From the NCBI GenBank assembly GCA_041859095.1, contig JBHEKY010000039.1, positions 1 through 64,000 of the forward strand: DNA of 64,000 nucleotides. Direction: 5' to 3'. Both the position numbers and the translations under genes were made by a program. Of this stretch, positions 34,016 to 44,497 are shown piece by piece (within the stretch, counting starts at the first letter, position 1; the number at the start of each line of letters is the position of its first letter). Origin of the DNA: UBA1422 sp041859095 (GTDB lineage: Bacteria > Bacillota > Clostridia > Peptostreptococcales > Anaerovoracaceae). The notes below the pieces were generated by a model. It was not told where the DNA came from, did no database searches, and was given only the letters and a program-made list of their open reading frames with translations.

Positions 34016-35989
34016 ATGAGTGAGTTCAAAATTAAAGCGGATTTTCATATGACTGGAGATCAACCCAGTGCAGTAAATACCCTTGTAAAGGGTATTTCTG
34101 ATGGCAAAAAACATCAAACATTAATGGGTGTAACGGGATCCGGCAAGACTTTTACCATGGCAAACGTCATTGAAAAGGTACAAAGACCGACTCTCGTCAT
34201 TTCCCATAACAAAACACTGGCAGCCCAGCTTCATGGTGAATTCAAGGAATTTTTTCCTGACAATGCGGTGGAGTATTTTGTCAGTTATTATGACTATTAT
34301 CAGCCGGAAGCATATATGCCAACGACAGACACTTATATCGAAAAAGATTCCGAAATTAATGCAGAAATCGAAAAACTCAGGCATTCTGCTACTGCTGCGC
34401 TGGCAGAGCGACGAGATGTGATTATTGTAGCCAGTGTGTCCTGTATTTATGGCCTTGGTAGCCCGTTTGATTACGAAAACCAAATGCTGTCATTGCGCCC
34501 GGGGATGGAGAAACCAAGAAATGAAATTCTTCGTAAGCTTGTGGATATCCAGTATGACAGAAATGACCTGGCCTTTGAGCGAGGCGCATTCCGGGTAAGG
34601 GGAGACATTGTAGATATTTTTCCTGCCGGATCGGAAGTTGCGCTGAGGGTTGAGATGTTTGGGGATGAAATTGAAACCATCAAAGAAATTAATCCGGTGA
34701 CAGGCGAAATCCTGGGACTACGCAATCACGTTGCCATCTACCCGGCATCCCATTATGTCACCACCGATGAAAACATAGAACGTGCCCTGGCATCCATCGA
34801 AAGCGAGTTGGATCAACGGATCACTTGGTTCAAAGATCGAGGGAAACTACTGGAAGCACAGAGAATTGAGCAACGAACCCGTTATGACCTAGAAATGCTC
34901 CGTGAGATTGGACGATGCAAAGGGATTGAAAATTATTCCAGACATTTAAACGGTTTGTCGGCTGGCAACCGTCCGTATACCCTGATGGACTACTTTCCGG
35001 ATGACTACATGATTATTATTGATGAATCCCATGTTATGGTGCCGCAACTGCGTGCCATGTATGCCGGAGACCGTTCGCGAAAAGAATCTCTTGTGGAGTT
35101 TGGCTTTCGGCTACCATCAGCACTGGATAATAGACCCCTTAAGTTTGATGAGTTCAATCAATTGGCCGGTCCCATCGTTTATGTCAGTGCGACACCAACG
35201 GATTACGAAAAGGGAAAGAGCGACGGGATTACGGCTGAGCAGCTGATCCGGCCTACGGGACTGATTGACCCACCCATCGAAATTCATGGTTCGGAGGGAC
35301 AAATAGACCATTTGATTGGTGAGATAAACAAAGTCACTGCTGAAGGATACCGGGTATTGGTCACCACGCTAACCAAAAAAATGTCGGAAAACCTGACAGA
35401 ATACCTAAAAAATACCGGGATCAAAGTGCAATACCTTCATTCGGACATTGACACTTTGGAGCGGCTTCAAATCATTCGGGATTTGCGGTTGGGAGCATTC
35501 GATGTTCTGGTGGGCATCAACCTGCTACGGGAAGGGCTTGACCTGCCGGAAGTAGCGCTTGTGGCTATTCTGGACGCGGATCGCCAGGGATTCCTCAGAA
35601 CCGAAACTTCACTGATTCAAACCGTTGGCCGTGCCGCTCGCAACCTAAGTGGCAGAGTTCTCATGTATGCAGATAGCATCAGCCCTGCTATGGAGAGGAC
35701 TTTGGAAGAAACAAACCGGAGACGGAAGATTCAGGAAGACTATAACAAAGATCATAATATCACACCCAAATCGGTGGAGAAGTCGGTAAGAGCCATTATG
35801 GAAGCCACCGTTGTCCCGGATGACACAGACCAGTTCAAGGGGAAAAATCCATTAGAGCTAACAAAAAAAGAGTTGCATGATTTTGTTAAAGCTCTAGAAA
35901 AAGAAATGAAACAGGCCGCTTCTGATTTGCAATTTGAACGGGCGGCGATTCTTCGGGATCAGGTGTTCGAATACAAAGCCCGGTTATAA
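34016..35989 (+). CDS. uvrB: excinuclease ABC subunit B
   Basis: Damage-verification helicase subunit of nucleotide excision repair. The 657-residue protein starts [10 protein letters not shown]; it has Walker A GVTGSGKT near 40, the beta-hairpin region [10 protein letters not shown] near 90, the helicase motif DESHV near 335, SATP, the C-terminal helicase motifs with [10 protein letters not shown] and QTVGRAARN, and the UVR motif near the end. The start at 34016 is only about three bases after the predicted transcription start and has no ribosome site, so the mRNA may be leaderless; an in-frame ATG at 33998 precedes the -10 box and is rejected. Confidence 0.96.
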   Translation: MSEFKIKADFHMTGDQPSAVNTLVKGISDGKKHQTLMGVTGSGKTFTMANVIEKVQRPTLVISHNKTLAAQLHGEFKEFFPDNAVEYFVSYYDYYQPEAYMPTTDTYIEKDSEINAEIEKLRHSATAALAERRDVIIVASVSCIYGLGSPFDYENQMLSLRPGMEKPRNEILRKLVDIQYDRNDLAFERGAFRVRGDIVDIFPAGSEVALRVEMFGDEIETIKEINPVTGEILGLRNHVAIYPASHYVTTDENIERALASIESELDQRITWFKDRGKLLEAQRIEQRTRYDLEMLREIGRCKGIENYSRHLNGLSAGNRPYTLMDYFPDDYMIIIDESHVMVPQLRAMYAGDRSRKESLVEFGFRLPSALDNRPLKFDEFNQLAGPIVYVSATPTDYEKGKSDGITAEQLIRPTGLIDPPIEIHGSEGQIDHLIGEINKVTAEGYRVLVTTLTKKMSENLTEYLKNTGIKVQYLHSDIDTLERLQIIRDLRLGAFDVLVGINLLREGLDLPEVALVAILDADRQGFLRTETSLIQTVGRAARNLSGRVLMYADSISPAMERTLEETNRRRKIQEDYNKDHNITPKSVEKSVRAIMEATVVPDDTDQFKGKNPLELTKKELHDFVKALEKEMKQAASDLQFERAAILRDQVFEYKARL

Positions 35990-36051
35990 TGCATACATTA
36001 GATTGATCAATAACAATTAAAATGCTAGTAGGAATAAGAATAGGAAATCAT

Positions 36052-38865
36052 ATGACAAGCCAACTTATCATCAAAGGTGCAAAAGAAAACAACCTAAAAA
36101 ACATAAACGTTACCATTCCAAGAGACAAAATGGTGGTATTGACCGGCCTTTCCGGTTCGGGCAAATCGTCTTTGGCTTTTGATACCATTTATGCAGAGGG
36201 GCAACGCCGTTATGTTGAAAGTTTGTCTTCCTATGCCAGACAGTTTTTGGGGCAAATGGAAAAACCCAACGTAGAATCCATTGAAGGACTTTCACCTGCC
36301 ATTTCTATTGACCAAAAAACAACCAGCAAAAATCCCCGATCCACCGTGGGCACTGTAACTGAAATCTATGACTATTTGCGACTACTATATGCCAGAATTG
36401 GTATTCCTCATTGTCCCATCTGTGGACGTGTCATCGAGAGTCAGTCAATCGATCAGATTGTTGACAGTATCATGGAGCTACCCGAATCGACCAAGGTGAT
36501 GATTTTGGCTCCTGTCATTCGGGAGCGAAAAGGCACCTACGAAAAAGTCATGGAACGGATAGTCAGAGAAGGCTTTACCCGCGCTCGGATTGATGGTGAG
36601 GTGCACAACCTAACAGAAGAAAAAATCGTTCTCGAAAAAACCCATAAACACACCATCGAAATTGTTGTGGATCGGATTATCATCAAAGAAGGAGTTGAAA
36701 GTCGTCTGACGGAGGCCTGCGAATTGGCAATCCATCAGGGGGAAGGCTTGGTCATGGCCAACGACCGCACATACAGCACGAAATTAGCATGTCCGGAACA
36801 CGGAATCGGTATCGAAGAGATGGAACCGCGGATGTTTTCATTTAACAGTCCGTTTGGCGCATGTCCGGCATGCAACGGATTAGGTTTTCTGCAACGAATA
36901 GACCCTGATTTAATCATTGAAGATAAAGAACTCAGCATTATTGGTGGTGCACTGAGCAACGTATTTGCCTCCATGGAAGTAGAAGGGTATTACAGACAAA
37001 CCATTGAAGCTTTAGCGAAAGAGCATGGCACCAGCCTGTCGATTCCGTACAAAGATCTACCCGAGGTTTTTGTGAATGAACTGCTTTACGGGACCGGAGA
37101 GCGAACCATAAATTTCCTTTACAAAAGCCGAACCCGGGGCACGGAAAGCATGTTGAAGCATCCGTTCGAAGGAGTCATTAAGAATCTGGAAAGAAGATAC
37201 CGAGAGACCACTTCAGACTATATCAAAGATAAAATGCAAAAATACATGAGCATCACACCCTGTGAAACCTGTGGGGGTAAGCGGCTCAAGCCGGAAGTCC
37301 TTGCTGTGACTGTGGGCGGCATGGATATTTCCCAGATGACTGAAATGCCGGTTGGTGAAGCAATTGGTTTTATGAAACGCAGAAAACTGACGCAGAAGGA
37401 AGAACTGATTGCAGCTCAAATTCTTAAAGAAATCTATGAACGGCTCAACTTTCTTGTAAATGTAGGACTGGATTATTTGACGTTGTCCAGATCCGCAGGC
37501 AGTTTATCCGGTGGAGAATCTCAGCGCATCCGATTGGCAACTCAAATAGGATCCAGCCTGGTGGGTGTGCTTTATATTTTAGACGAACCCAGCATCGGTC
37601 TTCACCAAAAGGACAACAGCAAATTACTGTCAACGCTGCGGGAATTGACGGATTTGGGTAATACTCTGCTGATTGTAGAACACGACGAAGAAACTATGTA
37701 TGCAGCAGATCACCTGATTGACATTGGTCCCGGCGCCGGCATCCATGGCGGAGAGTTGGTGGCACAAGGGACGGTGGAGGACATCAAGAATTGTGAAGAA
37801 TCCATCACCGGGCAGTTTCTCAGTGGAAAACGCCGAGTGGAAGTCCCAAAAAACCGAAGAGCAGGCAGTGGTGAGATGTTGAGGATTCTTGGTGCTTCCG
37901 AAAACAACCTTCAACATATTGATGTGGATATTCCCATTGGCAAATTTGTTTGCGTGACAGGCGTGTCCGGATCAGGCAAGAGTACACTCATCAATGAAAT
38001 CCTTTACAAGAGTCTGGCAGCCAAAATCAATAGGGCGAAGACAAAAGCAGGAGAGCATGATGATATAACAGGCATCGAATTTATCGACAAAGTCATCGAC
38101 ATTGACCAGTCTCCCATTGGGAGAACCCCAAGATCAAATCCGGCAACATACACCGGAATGTTTGGCGCCATACGCGATTTGTTCGCAAGTCTGCCGGAAT
38201 CCAAAATCCGGGGCTACGAAAAAGGGCGATTCAGTTTTAACGTCAAAGGTGGACGGTGCGAAGCCTGCAACGGTGATGGCATCATCAAAATTGAAATGCA
38301 CTTTCTTCCAGATGTGTATGTGCCATGTGAAGTCTGCAAGGGGAAGCGATACAACCGAGAGACGCTGGAAGTCAAATACAAAGGCAAAAATATATACCAA
38401 GTGCTGGATATGAATGTCAGTGAAGCGGTGGAGTTTTTCAAACACCTTCCTTCGATTTCTAGGCAGTTAAACACTCTTGAAGAGGTAGGCCTTGGATATA
38501 TCAAGCTTGGGCAACCATCGACGCAGCTGTCTGGTGGCGAAGCGCAGCGGGTCAAACTGGCCACTGAACTATCCAAACGAAGCACCGGCAAGACACTATA
38601 TATTTTAGATGAGCCAACTACAGGGTTACATTTTGCAGATGTAGATAAACTACTACAGGTATTGGACAAACTGACCGATGCGGGAAACACCGTGGTGGTC
38701 ATTGAACATAATCTGGATGTGATCAAAAGGGCGGATTACATCATTGACCTGGGCCCGGACGGTGGAAACCGTGGCGGTCAGGTTATAGCAACAGGGACAC
38801 CTGAGGAAGTCGCTTTGGTGGAGCACTCATATACGGGGGAATACTTGCGAAAAGTATTAAAGTAA
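36052..38865 (+). CDS. uvrA: excinuclease ABC subunit A
   Basis: DNA-damage recognition ATPase, 937 residues, working with UvrB and UvrC. Two ABC modules: Walker [11 protein letters not shown] near 32 and [11 protein letters not shown] near 635, signatures [12 protein letters not shown] and [12 protein letters not shown], and Walker [10 protein letters not shown] and [10 protein letters not shown]. Zinc modules include [20 protein letters not shown] and [14 protein letters not shown]. The start at 36052 aligns with the family N-terminus; a possible ATG at 36022 is 10 codons upstream. It follows uvrB by 62 bases, probably in one operon. Confidence 0.96.
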   Translation: MTSQLIIKGAKENNLKNINVTIPRDKMVVLTGLSGSGKSSLAFDTIYAEGQRRYVESLSSYARQFLGQMEKPNVESIEGLSPAISIDQKTTSKNPRSTVGTVTEIYDYLRLLYARIGIPHCPICGRVIESQSIDQIVDSIMELPESTKVMILAPVIRERKGTYEKVMERIVREGFTRARIDGEVHNLTEEKIVLEKTHKHTIEIVVDRIIIKEGVESRLTEACELAIHQGEGLVMANDRTYSTKLACPEHGIGIEEMEPRMFSFNSPFGACPACNGLGFLQRIDPDLIIEDKELSIIGGALSNVFASMEVEGYYRQTIEALAKEHGTSLSIPYKDLPEVFVNELLYGTGERTINFLYKSRTRGTESMLKHPFEGVIKNLERRYRETTSDYIKDKMQKYMSITPCETCGGKRLKPEVLAVTVGGMDISQMTEMPVGEAIGFMKRRKLTQKEELIAAQILKEIYERLNFLVNVGLDYLTLSRSAGSLSGGESQRIRLATQIGSSLVGVLYILDEPSIGLHQKDNSKLLSTLRELTDLGNTLLIVEHDEETMYAADHLIDIGPGAGIHGGELVAQGTVEDIKNCEESITGQFLSGKRRVEVPKNRRAGSGEMLRILGASENNLQHIDVDIPIGKFVCVTGVSGSGKSTLINEILYKSLAAKINRAKTKAGEHDDITGIEFIDKVIDIDQSPIGRTPRSNPATYTGMFGAIRDLFASLPESKIRGYEKGRFSFNVKGGRCEACNGDGIIKIEMHFLPDVYVPCEVCKGKRYNRETLEVKYKGKNIYQVLDMNVSEAVEFFKHLPSISRQLNTLEEVGLGYIKLGQPSTQLSGGEAQRVKLATELSKRSTGKTLYILDEPTTGLHFADVDKLLQVLDKLTDAGNTVVVIEHNLDVIKRADYIIDLGPDGGNRGGQVIATGTPEEVALVEHSYTGEYLRKVLK

Positions 38866-38868
38866 AAA

Positions 38869-39816
38869 ATGAAACAAAAAATTGACAGACTTGAAACCCA
38901 AGCCGGAAGCCCCACAAAAAAAATGAATCGCAAGCTGGCTCATCTATTGATGATTTTCACTGTGACGTCATGGGGGTTTGAATATGCATTGGCCAAGGAT
39001 GCTATGGTTGCCATTGAGCCCATAACATTGGTTTGTTTTAAGTATACGGTGGCTTTGTGTGTGATTGCTTTGGTGAAATTCAAACTGGAAGGAAAGTCCT
39101 GGATGAAGCGGGCAGATATCTTTTTGTTCTTGCTTTGCGCCTCAACGGGGGAAGTCTTGTATTTTTATATGGAATATGAAGCCATGAATTATATGCCGGT
39201 TTCCTTGATTACCATTCTGTTGACCTTTGTGCCTGTTTTATCCATTCTTGTGGAATGGGTGGCATTTAAGATAAAGCCGACTATCTCTTTGATGGTTGGC
39301 GTGCTGGTCAGTTTGTGTGGAATAGCAATCATCGTAGGGGTTGATGTTAGCACGATTCTTCAGGGAAGGTTCATCGGATATCTATTATGCATTGGTGCGA
39401 TTATCTCGTGGAATATTTACAATTTCATCACATCCAGCCTTGGAACTCGCTATCAACCACTGACGCTGACCTTTAATCAGCTGACTTGCACCGTGCTGTT
39501 GACTTGGCCTTTTGCGTTGGCAAATCTTCCGGAACCTACTGAAATTAACATGCTAATCGTAGGTGAAGTCTTGTATCTGGGGGTTGTCAGTGGAGGCATC
39601 GGCTTTGTAATTTACGTTTCAGCGCTCTACACGTTAGGGCCTACAACCGTATCGGTATATGCCAACTTTATGCCCATCACAGCCACTTTTTTTGGCTGGT
39701 TGTTATTGAATGAAATGATTACCGGCACGCAAATGTTTGGTGGTGCCATTGTCATTGCCGCCGGATACTATGTTATCAGAGAAAAGGGGAGACTGGAGGA
39801 ACGATACCATGTTTGA
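38869..39816 (+). CDS. EamA/DMT-family transporter
   Basis: Membrane protein of 315 residues with about ten hydrophobic helices in two EamA repeats (about 25-155 and 165-305); the repeat signatures TSWGFEYALAKDA and the ALYTLGPTTVSVYANFMP region fit drug/metabolite exporters. No clear ribosome site precedes 38869, which is three bases after the uvrA stop; another ATG at codon 20 is possible. Substrate unknown. Its 3' end overlaps the nicotinate phosphoribosyltransferase gene by eight bases. Confidence 0.85.
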   Translation: MKQKIDRLETQAGSPTKKMNRKLAHLLMIFTVTSWGFEYALAKDAMVAIEPITLVCFKYTVALCVIALVKFKLEGKSWMKRADIFLFLLCASTGEVLYFYMEYEAMNYMPVSLITILLTFVPVLSILVEWVAFKIKPTISLMVGVLVSLCGIAIIVGVDVSTILQGRFIGYLLCIGAIISWNIYNFITSSLGTRYQPLTLTFNQLTCTVLLTWPFALANLPEPTEINMLIVGEVLYLGVVSGGIGFVIYVSALYTLGPTTVSVYANFMPITATFFGWLLLNEMITGTQMFGGAIVIAAGYYVIREKGRLEERYHV

Positions 39817-41254
39817 GAAGGTGAACCTTTCCATGCTGACCGACTTTTATGAAGTAACCATGGCAAACGGCTATTTTGAGGCCGATATGGCAGAGGATAT
39901 CGGATACTTTGATATGTTTTTTCGAAAAATTCCTGACGGAGGCGGCTTTGCTATCATGGCTGGTGTGGAACAGTTGATGGAATATATGGAAGGCTTGTCA
40001 TTTACCTCAGAAGACCTAAGATATTTGAAAAAAAAGATGAATTTTGATCAGCGATTTTTGGACTATCTAAGGGACTTTAAATTTGTTTGTGATGTCTGGG
40101 CTGTGCCGGAAGGCACCCCAATTTTTCCGGGAGAACCGATTGTGACGGTAAGGGGTCCTGTCATTCAAGCTCAATTTGTTGAGACTATGGTATTGCTCAT
40201 TATCAATCACCAAAGTTTGATTGCAACCAAAGCCAACCGTATTGTCAGGGCGGCAAAAGGCAGACCGGTCATGGAATTCGGCACCCGGAGGGCGCATGGA
40301 GTCTCTGCCGCGGTGTATGGGGCCAGAGCGGCTTATATCGGCGGATGTGAGGGTACAGCCTGTACGGTATCGGAGCGGGATTTTGGAATCAAAGCGATGG
40401 GAACCATGGCGCATAGCTGGGTTCAGATGTTTGATACTGAACAAGAAGCGTTCAAAAAATACGCTGAGATTTATCCCGAAAACTGTGTGCTTCTGGTGGA
40501 TACTTACGATGTACTAAAGTCGGGGGTTCCAGCAGCTATCGAAACTTTTCAGGCCATGAAACCAAAAAACATGGGAATTCGGATTGATAGCGGGGACGTT
40601 ACCTATCTGACCAAGCATGCAAGAAGAATGCTGGACGATTCTGGTCTTTCTGACTGTAAGATAGTGGTATCAAATTCATTGGACGAATATATTATCAGAG
40701 AAGTTCTATCCGAAGGCGCATGCATTGATTCTTTTGGTGTGGGAGAACGCTTGATTACTGCAAAATCAGAGCCGGTATTTGGCGGAGTTTACAAACTTGC
40801 TGCCCTCGAAAAATCAGGCACCATGATTCCTAAGATGAAATTAAGCGAAAACATCGAAAAAATTACCAATCCCGGATTCAAAACAGTGTTTCGTTTTTAT
40901 GATAAAACAACACATCGTTGCCTTGCAGATCTGATTGCATTGGATGATGAACCTATGCCATCCGGCGAACGTTATATTATTTTCGATGAAATGGCTCCAT
41001 GGAAAACAAAAGTCCTAAAAGACTATACCGTGGAAAATCTTCGGGTCCAGCTTTTTCAAGAGGGTAGACGGGTTTACGACGCTCCTACCATAGATGAAAT
41101 AAAAGAGCATTGCATCTCACAGATTCATACACTATGGGATGAAATGCTCCGATTTGATAATCCTCAAACCTATTATGTGGATTTATCCCAAAAACTTTGG
41201 GATATGAAGAATCAATTGATTATCGGGATCCGGAAGCGTTCAGCACATTCTTGA
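39809..41254 (+). CDS. pncB: nicotinate phosphoribosyltransferase
   Basis: Makes nicotinate mononucleotide from nicotinate and PRPP for NAD salvage. The 481-residue protein begins MFEKVNLSMLTDFYEVTMANGY, the usual start of the long Gram-positive type, and has EFGTRRAHG near 160, the histidine motif MAHSWVQMF near 195, VDTYDVL near 232 and RIDSGDVTYL near 260. The start at 39809 follows GGAGG. The 3' end overlaps the convergent fructose-bisphosphate aldolase gene by 35 bases. Confidence 0.94.
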   Translation: MFEKVNLSMLTDFYEVTMANGYFEADMAEDIGYFDMFFRKIPDGGGFAIMAGVEQLMEYMEGLSFTSEDLRYLKKKMNFDQRFLDYLRDFKFVCDVWAVPEGTPIFPGEPIVTVRGPVIQAQFVETMVLLIINHQSLIATKANRIVRAAKGRPVMEFGTRRAHGVSAAVYGARAAYIGGCEGTACTVSERDFGIKAMGTMAHSWVQMFDTEQEAFKKYAEIYPENCVLLVDTYDVLKSGVPAAIETFQAMKPKNMGIRIDSGDVTYLTKHARRMLDDSGLSDCKIVVSNSLDEYIIREVLSEGACIDSFGVGERLITAKSEPVFGGVYKLAALEKSGTMIPKMKLSENIEKITNPGFKTVFRFYDKTTHRCLADLIALDDEPMPSGERYIIFDEMAPWKTKVLKDYTVENLRVQLFQEGRRVYDAPTIDEIKEHCISQIHTLWDEMLRFDNPQTYYVDLSQKLWDMKNQLIIGIRKRSAHS

Positions 41255-42149
41255 TTTTGTGCTGTACCATGGCTTGGATTGCGTCTCTTGCAGGACCCAG
41301 ATATTTTCGGGGGTCAAACTCTGCGGGATGCGCCGCCAGATACCTTCGGATCTCTGCGGTCATAGCCAATCGAAGGTCAGTGTCGATGTTGACCTTGCAA
41401 ACACCATGCCTGGCTGCTTCCAAAATCATTTCTTCAGGCACACCCTGTGCTCCCGGAATATTTCCACCATACTGATTGCAAATAGCTACAAATTCCGGCA
41501 ACACAGTGGAAGCACCATGAAGCACCAACGGAGTATTGGGAATCAGAGAATGTATTTTTTTGAGTCTCTCAAAATCCAGATAGGGATCGCCTTTGAACTT
41601 ATAAGCACCATGACTTGTTCCAATTGCAATTGCCAAAGAATCAACACCGGTCTTTGCAACAAATTCTGCCGCTTCTTCCGGGTCCGTAAAAGTGGCTGAA
41701 CGGATATCTACATTGACATCATCTTCAATACCAGCCAATTTCCCCAGTTCTGCTTCAACAACGACTCCTTTGCTGTGGGCGTATTCAACGACCTGCTTCG
41801 TCAATGCGATATTTTGATCCAAGGGAAATCGAGATCCGTCAATCATGACAGAAGTAAAACCGTCATCGACACATTTTTTGCAGATTTCAAAGTCTTCGCC
41901 ATGATCCAAATGGAGGCAGATATCCAAGTCTGTGTCTAAAACAGCGGCTTCAACCAGTTTGAGTAAATATGCCGGTCTCGCGTATTTACGTGCGCCTGCG
42001 GAAACCTGAAGAATTAGTGCTGCCTGTTCGACTTTTGCTGCATCAACGATACCCTGAATAATTTCCATGTTATTTACATTGAAAGCACCAACGGCATAAT
42101 CCTGCTTCAATGCCTTTTGAAACATCTCTTTGCTTGTTACCAAAGCCAT
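41220..42149 (-). CDS. fba: class II fructose-bisphosphate aldolase
   Basis: Zinc-dependent aldolase of glycolysis and gluconeogenesis, 309 residues. It shows NVNNMEIIQG near 25, the zinc motif HLDHGEDFE near 80, GFTSVMIDGS near 97, EAELGKLAG near 135, and late metal and substrate motifs GTSHGAYK and LHGAST. AGGAGG lies upstream of the ATG at 42149. A small membrane-protein gene precedes it by 39 bases on the same strand. Because the coding end runs 35 bases into pncB, any terminator must lie inside pncB. Confidence 0.95.
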   Translation of the reverse strand: MALVTSKEMFQKALKQDYAVGAFNVNNMEIIQGIVDAAKVEQAALILQVSAGARKYARPAYLLKLVEAAVLDTDLDICLHLDHGEDFEICKKCVDDGFTSVMIDGSRFPLDQNIALTKQVVEYAHSKGVVVEAELGKLAGIEDDVNVDIRSATFTDPEEAAEFVAKTGVDSLAIAIGTSHGAYKFKGDPYLDFERLKKIHSLIPNTPLVLHGASTVLPEFVAICNQYGGNIPGAQGVPEEMILEAARHGVCKVNIDTDLRLAMTAEIRRYLAAHPAEFDPRKYLGPARDAIQAMVQHKIKNVLNASGSR

Positions 42150-42188
42150 TTAATATTCCTCCTTGTGTCTCATGTGGTGATGGTTGTT

Positions 42189-42329
42189 TTACTGCGCTGA
42201 ACCGAAGGCCGAAGGATAGTCCATAATGGCTTCTACGCGGTTAATAATGATTGCGGCTGCAATGAACAAAATCAGCAGTGCCACGGCGATGTCGCTTTTG
42301 TCATAGATGATATCTTTCAAATTTTTCAT
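42189..42329 (-). CDS. 46-residue membrane protein upstream of fba
   Basis: A short open frame that reads MKNLKDIIYDKSDIAVALLI at its start, has one hydrophobic helix (about residues 14-31, ALLILFIAAAIII) and a polar tail ending in SAQ. A GGAGAAC ribosome site lies seven bases before the ATG. The codon pattern (hydrophobic core with charged ends) and clear ribosome site support a real gene, likely co-transcribed with fba. Similar short proteins occur in clostridia as far as I recall, but I know of no function. Confidence 0.75.
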   Translation of the reverse strand: MKNLKDIIYDKSDIAVALLILFIAAAIIINRVEAIMDYPSAFGSAQ

Positions 42330-42446
42330 AATCGTTCTCCTTCTGCTTACACTTTAACATAAACCGGCATGAAAAACCAACCGTAAACTGGTGTTTTTTT
42401 TATGATTTATTTCATATATGCTGTGTATTTCAAACCCGTATTGATG

Positions 42447-42452
42447 TATAAT
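42447..42452 (+). promoter_or_regulatory. -10 element directly before pseudouridine synthase start
   Basis: TATAAT ends eight bases before the ATG at 42460, so transcription would begin at or within two bases of the start codon. No good -35 is seen; nothing else was found in 42330-42446 apart from a weak stem-and-T run near 42379-42402. Confidence 0.45.
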
Positions 42453-42459
42453 AAAGTTT

Positions 42460-43455
42460 ATGATTAGACTGAAAATAGGAAAAAACGAAGAGGCGCAGCG
42501 GCTGGATCGCTTTCTTAGGAAGTATTTTAGGAAGGCATCTCTTGGACGTATTTACAAAATGATCCGCAAAGATATCCGTGTGAACGGCAAACGGGTAGCC
42601 ATAGAAACCTTTCTGACAGAAGGGGACCAGGTGGATATTTTCATGTCTGATGAGGAGGCAGAAAGCTATCGGGAGACCAAAAAAACCGTTAAGGCACTCC
42701 GACAGTTTGCAATTGCCTATGAAGATCCGCAGATGCTGGTTGTATCAAAGCCATACGGCCTATTAACCCATGGAGATGCAAACGAAAAGAAAAACACCTT
42801 GGCCAATCAAGTGCTCGGTTATTTAACAGAAAAGGGAGACTATCTTCCAAGAACAGAAAAAACATTTGTGCCTTCACCGGTCAACCGACTGGACAGGAAT
42901 ACCACTGGATTGGTGATTTTTGGCAAAGATGCAGTAACCCTGAAACGATTGAATCAAATGATAAGAGACAGGGATTCGATTGAGAAATATTATATGACCA
43001 TTGTATCGGGCAACCTCAAGGATTCTGTGATTCTTCGTGACACCATGGTTAAAGACAGAAAAACCAACACTGTTACGGTTCAGGAAGAACCTAACGATGA
43101 AGGAAAATGGATGGAAAGCCGTGTCAAACCCATTAGGCATTCTTCTCATAAAACCATATCGCCCGATGAAAATCCGAACAAACTGCCGGCATACACTTTG
43201 GTGGAAGTTCAGTTGATAACTGGCCGCAGCCACCAAATCAGGGCACAACTCGCCTCCGCCGGATTCCCTATCATAGGGGATACAAAATATGGGAATCCAC
43301 AAAGCAATCGAATCATGAAGTCAAAATTCGGATTAACAACTCAATTGCTTCATGCATATAAATTAGTAATTGACGGGAATGTGGTGGAAGCACCTATCCC
43401 CGTTGAATTTCAACGTATTACAGGAGTGTTGATTGATGGCAACGAATCACGATGA
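42460..43455 (+). CDS. RluA-family pseudouridine synthase
   Basis: RNA pseudouridine synthase, 331 residues. An N-terminal S4 RNA-binding domain (about 1-65: RLDRFLRKYF, GRIYKMIRKDIRVNGKR) is followed by the catalytic domain with VVSKPYGLLTH near 96 and NRLDRNTTGLVIFGK near 145, whose Asp is the catalytic residue. Late motifs LITGRSHQIRAQLA and IGDTKYG are normal. Of the RluA/RluC/RluD group the exact rRNA target is not clear, though RluC-like architecture fits. No ribosome site; likely leaderless. Confidence 0.92.
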   Translation: MIRLKIGKNEEAQRLDRFLRKYFRKASLGRIYKMIRKDIRVNGKRVAIETFLTEGDQVDIFMSDEEAESYRETKKTVKALRQFAIAYEDPQMLVVSKPYGLLTHGDANEKKNTLANQVLGYLTEKGDYLPRTEKTFVPSPVNRLDRNTTGLVIFGKDAVTLKRLNQMIRDRDSIEKYYMTIVSGNLKDSVILRDTMVKDRKTNTVTVQEEPNDEGKWMESRVKPIRHSSHKTISPDENPNKLPAYTLVEVQLITGRSHQIRAQLASAGFPIIGDTKYGNPQSNRIMKSKFGLTTQLLHAYKLVIDGNVVEAPIPVEFQRITGVLIDGNESR

Positions 43456-43975
43456 CAGCAAGGGTTGGAAAAACAAAAATAGACCCTACCTCTATGCAGC
43501 AGCATTGGCATTAATTCTAACGATGTTTGTTGCGCCAGAAATCCAGGAGGGAAACTCCATGTCTCCAACAATAGACAGCGGAAACCTGGTGGTGATAACA
43601 AAAGAACGCTATTCGGAGAATAGAGGGATTCCGGAAATCGGTACAGTTGTCATCCTACAAAAGGACAAAGCGACTAAGATTTCCGAAGATAATCTGATTG
43701 CCAGAGTCGTAGGATTGCCGGGGGAAACGGTGGTTATCAAAGATGGGCAGTTGTACCGTGACGGAGAGAAGTATACCGTAAAAGGAGCAAAAGGGGAATT
43801 GGGGAGTGACTTGGAAATAACGTTAAGTAGCGAAGAAGTATTTTTGCTTTGCGACAATAGGGATATACAAATGGACAGCAGGTCGACAAAACTAGGACCG
43901 GTTGACTTAAAAGCAATCCGAGGGAATGCCCGCTTCATTCTGTGGCCGTTTTCTGAATTCGGAGGGATAAAATAA
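43436..43975 (+). CDS. signal peptidase I-like protein lacking catalytic lysine
   Basis: First of three tandem S26 signal peptidase genes. The 179-residue protein has an N-terminal membrane helix (about 18-34), the nucleophile Ser41 in NSMSPTID, and the late box DNRDIQMDSR. At the position where family members have the general-base lysine (KRVIGLPG), it reads IARVVGLPG, giving Ala89. The GDN box also reads CDN. The ATG at 43436 follows AGGAG; TTG at 43433 is a possible alternative. It overlaps the pseudouridine synthase gene by 20 bases. Probably inactive or altered in mechanism. Confidence 0.88.
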   Translation: MATNHDDSKGWKNKNRPYLYAAALALILTMFVAPEIQEGNSMSPTIDSGNLVVITKERYSENRGIPEIGTVVILQKDKATKISEDNLIARVVGLPGETVVIKDGQLYRDGEKYTVKGAKGELGSDLEITLSSEEVFLLCDNRDIQMDSRSTKLGPVDLKAIRGNARFILWPFSEFGGIK

Positions 43976-44494
43976 ATGAAAGCAATTATTCGAGATGTTC
44001 TGCTTGCCTTACTGCTGGCACTTGTCATTTCCCTGTTAATCAGGCCGACCATCGTGAAAGAAATTTCTATGTTGCCAACACTGGAAGAAAACAATTATCT
44101 TATGATAGCAAAACAGTCCTATCGATTTGAGGACGTGGCAAGAGATGATATTATTGTTTTTCACTCAAGCTTGGTGGATGATGAAGGCAAAGAAAAATTA
44201 TTGATTAAACGAGTGATAGGAATCCCAGGGGATATATTGACCATTTCTGATGGTAATATATATCGAAACGGAAGTCGCATTCAAGAACCTTATATCATGG
44301 GTGGAATCAATGGGGAAACTGGAGGGGTGCTATACAATTTCGTAGTGCCCGAGAACTTCGTTTTCGTCATGGGAGACAATCGTGAAGTAAGCCTTGACAG
44401 TCGGGCCGAAGAACTAGGACCGGTGCGCATATCGGATATCCTTGGTAAAGCATTCTTCAGACTTTATCCCTTTGACCAAATAGGAGGCATCTAA
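43976..44494 (+). CDS. lepB: signal peptidase I (copy 2)
   Basis: Membrane-anchored serine peptidase that removes signal peptides outside the membrane. The 172-residue protein has one N-terminal helix (about 7-24), the nucleophile Ser31 in ISMLPT, the lysine Lys78 in LIKRVIGIPGD, and the box MGDNREVSLDSR. All catalytic residues are present. It starts at the base after the stop of copy 1, preceded by GGAGGG within copy 1. Confidence 0.95.
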   Translation: MKAIIRDVLLALLLALVISLLIRPTIVKEISMLPTLEENNYLMIAKQSYRFEDVARDDIIVFHSSLVDDEGKEKLLIKRVIGIPGDILTISDGNIYRNGSRIQEPYIMGGINGETGGVLYNFVVPENFVFVMGDNREVSLDSRAEELGPVRISDILGKAFFRLYPFDQIGGI

Positions 44495-44497
44495 TCC

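Noticed and set aside
42379..42402. Terminator-like stem followed by eight T residues
   Set aside because: The stem is only about four base pairs and no rightward gene ends there, so it is not listed as a terminator.
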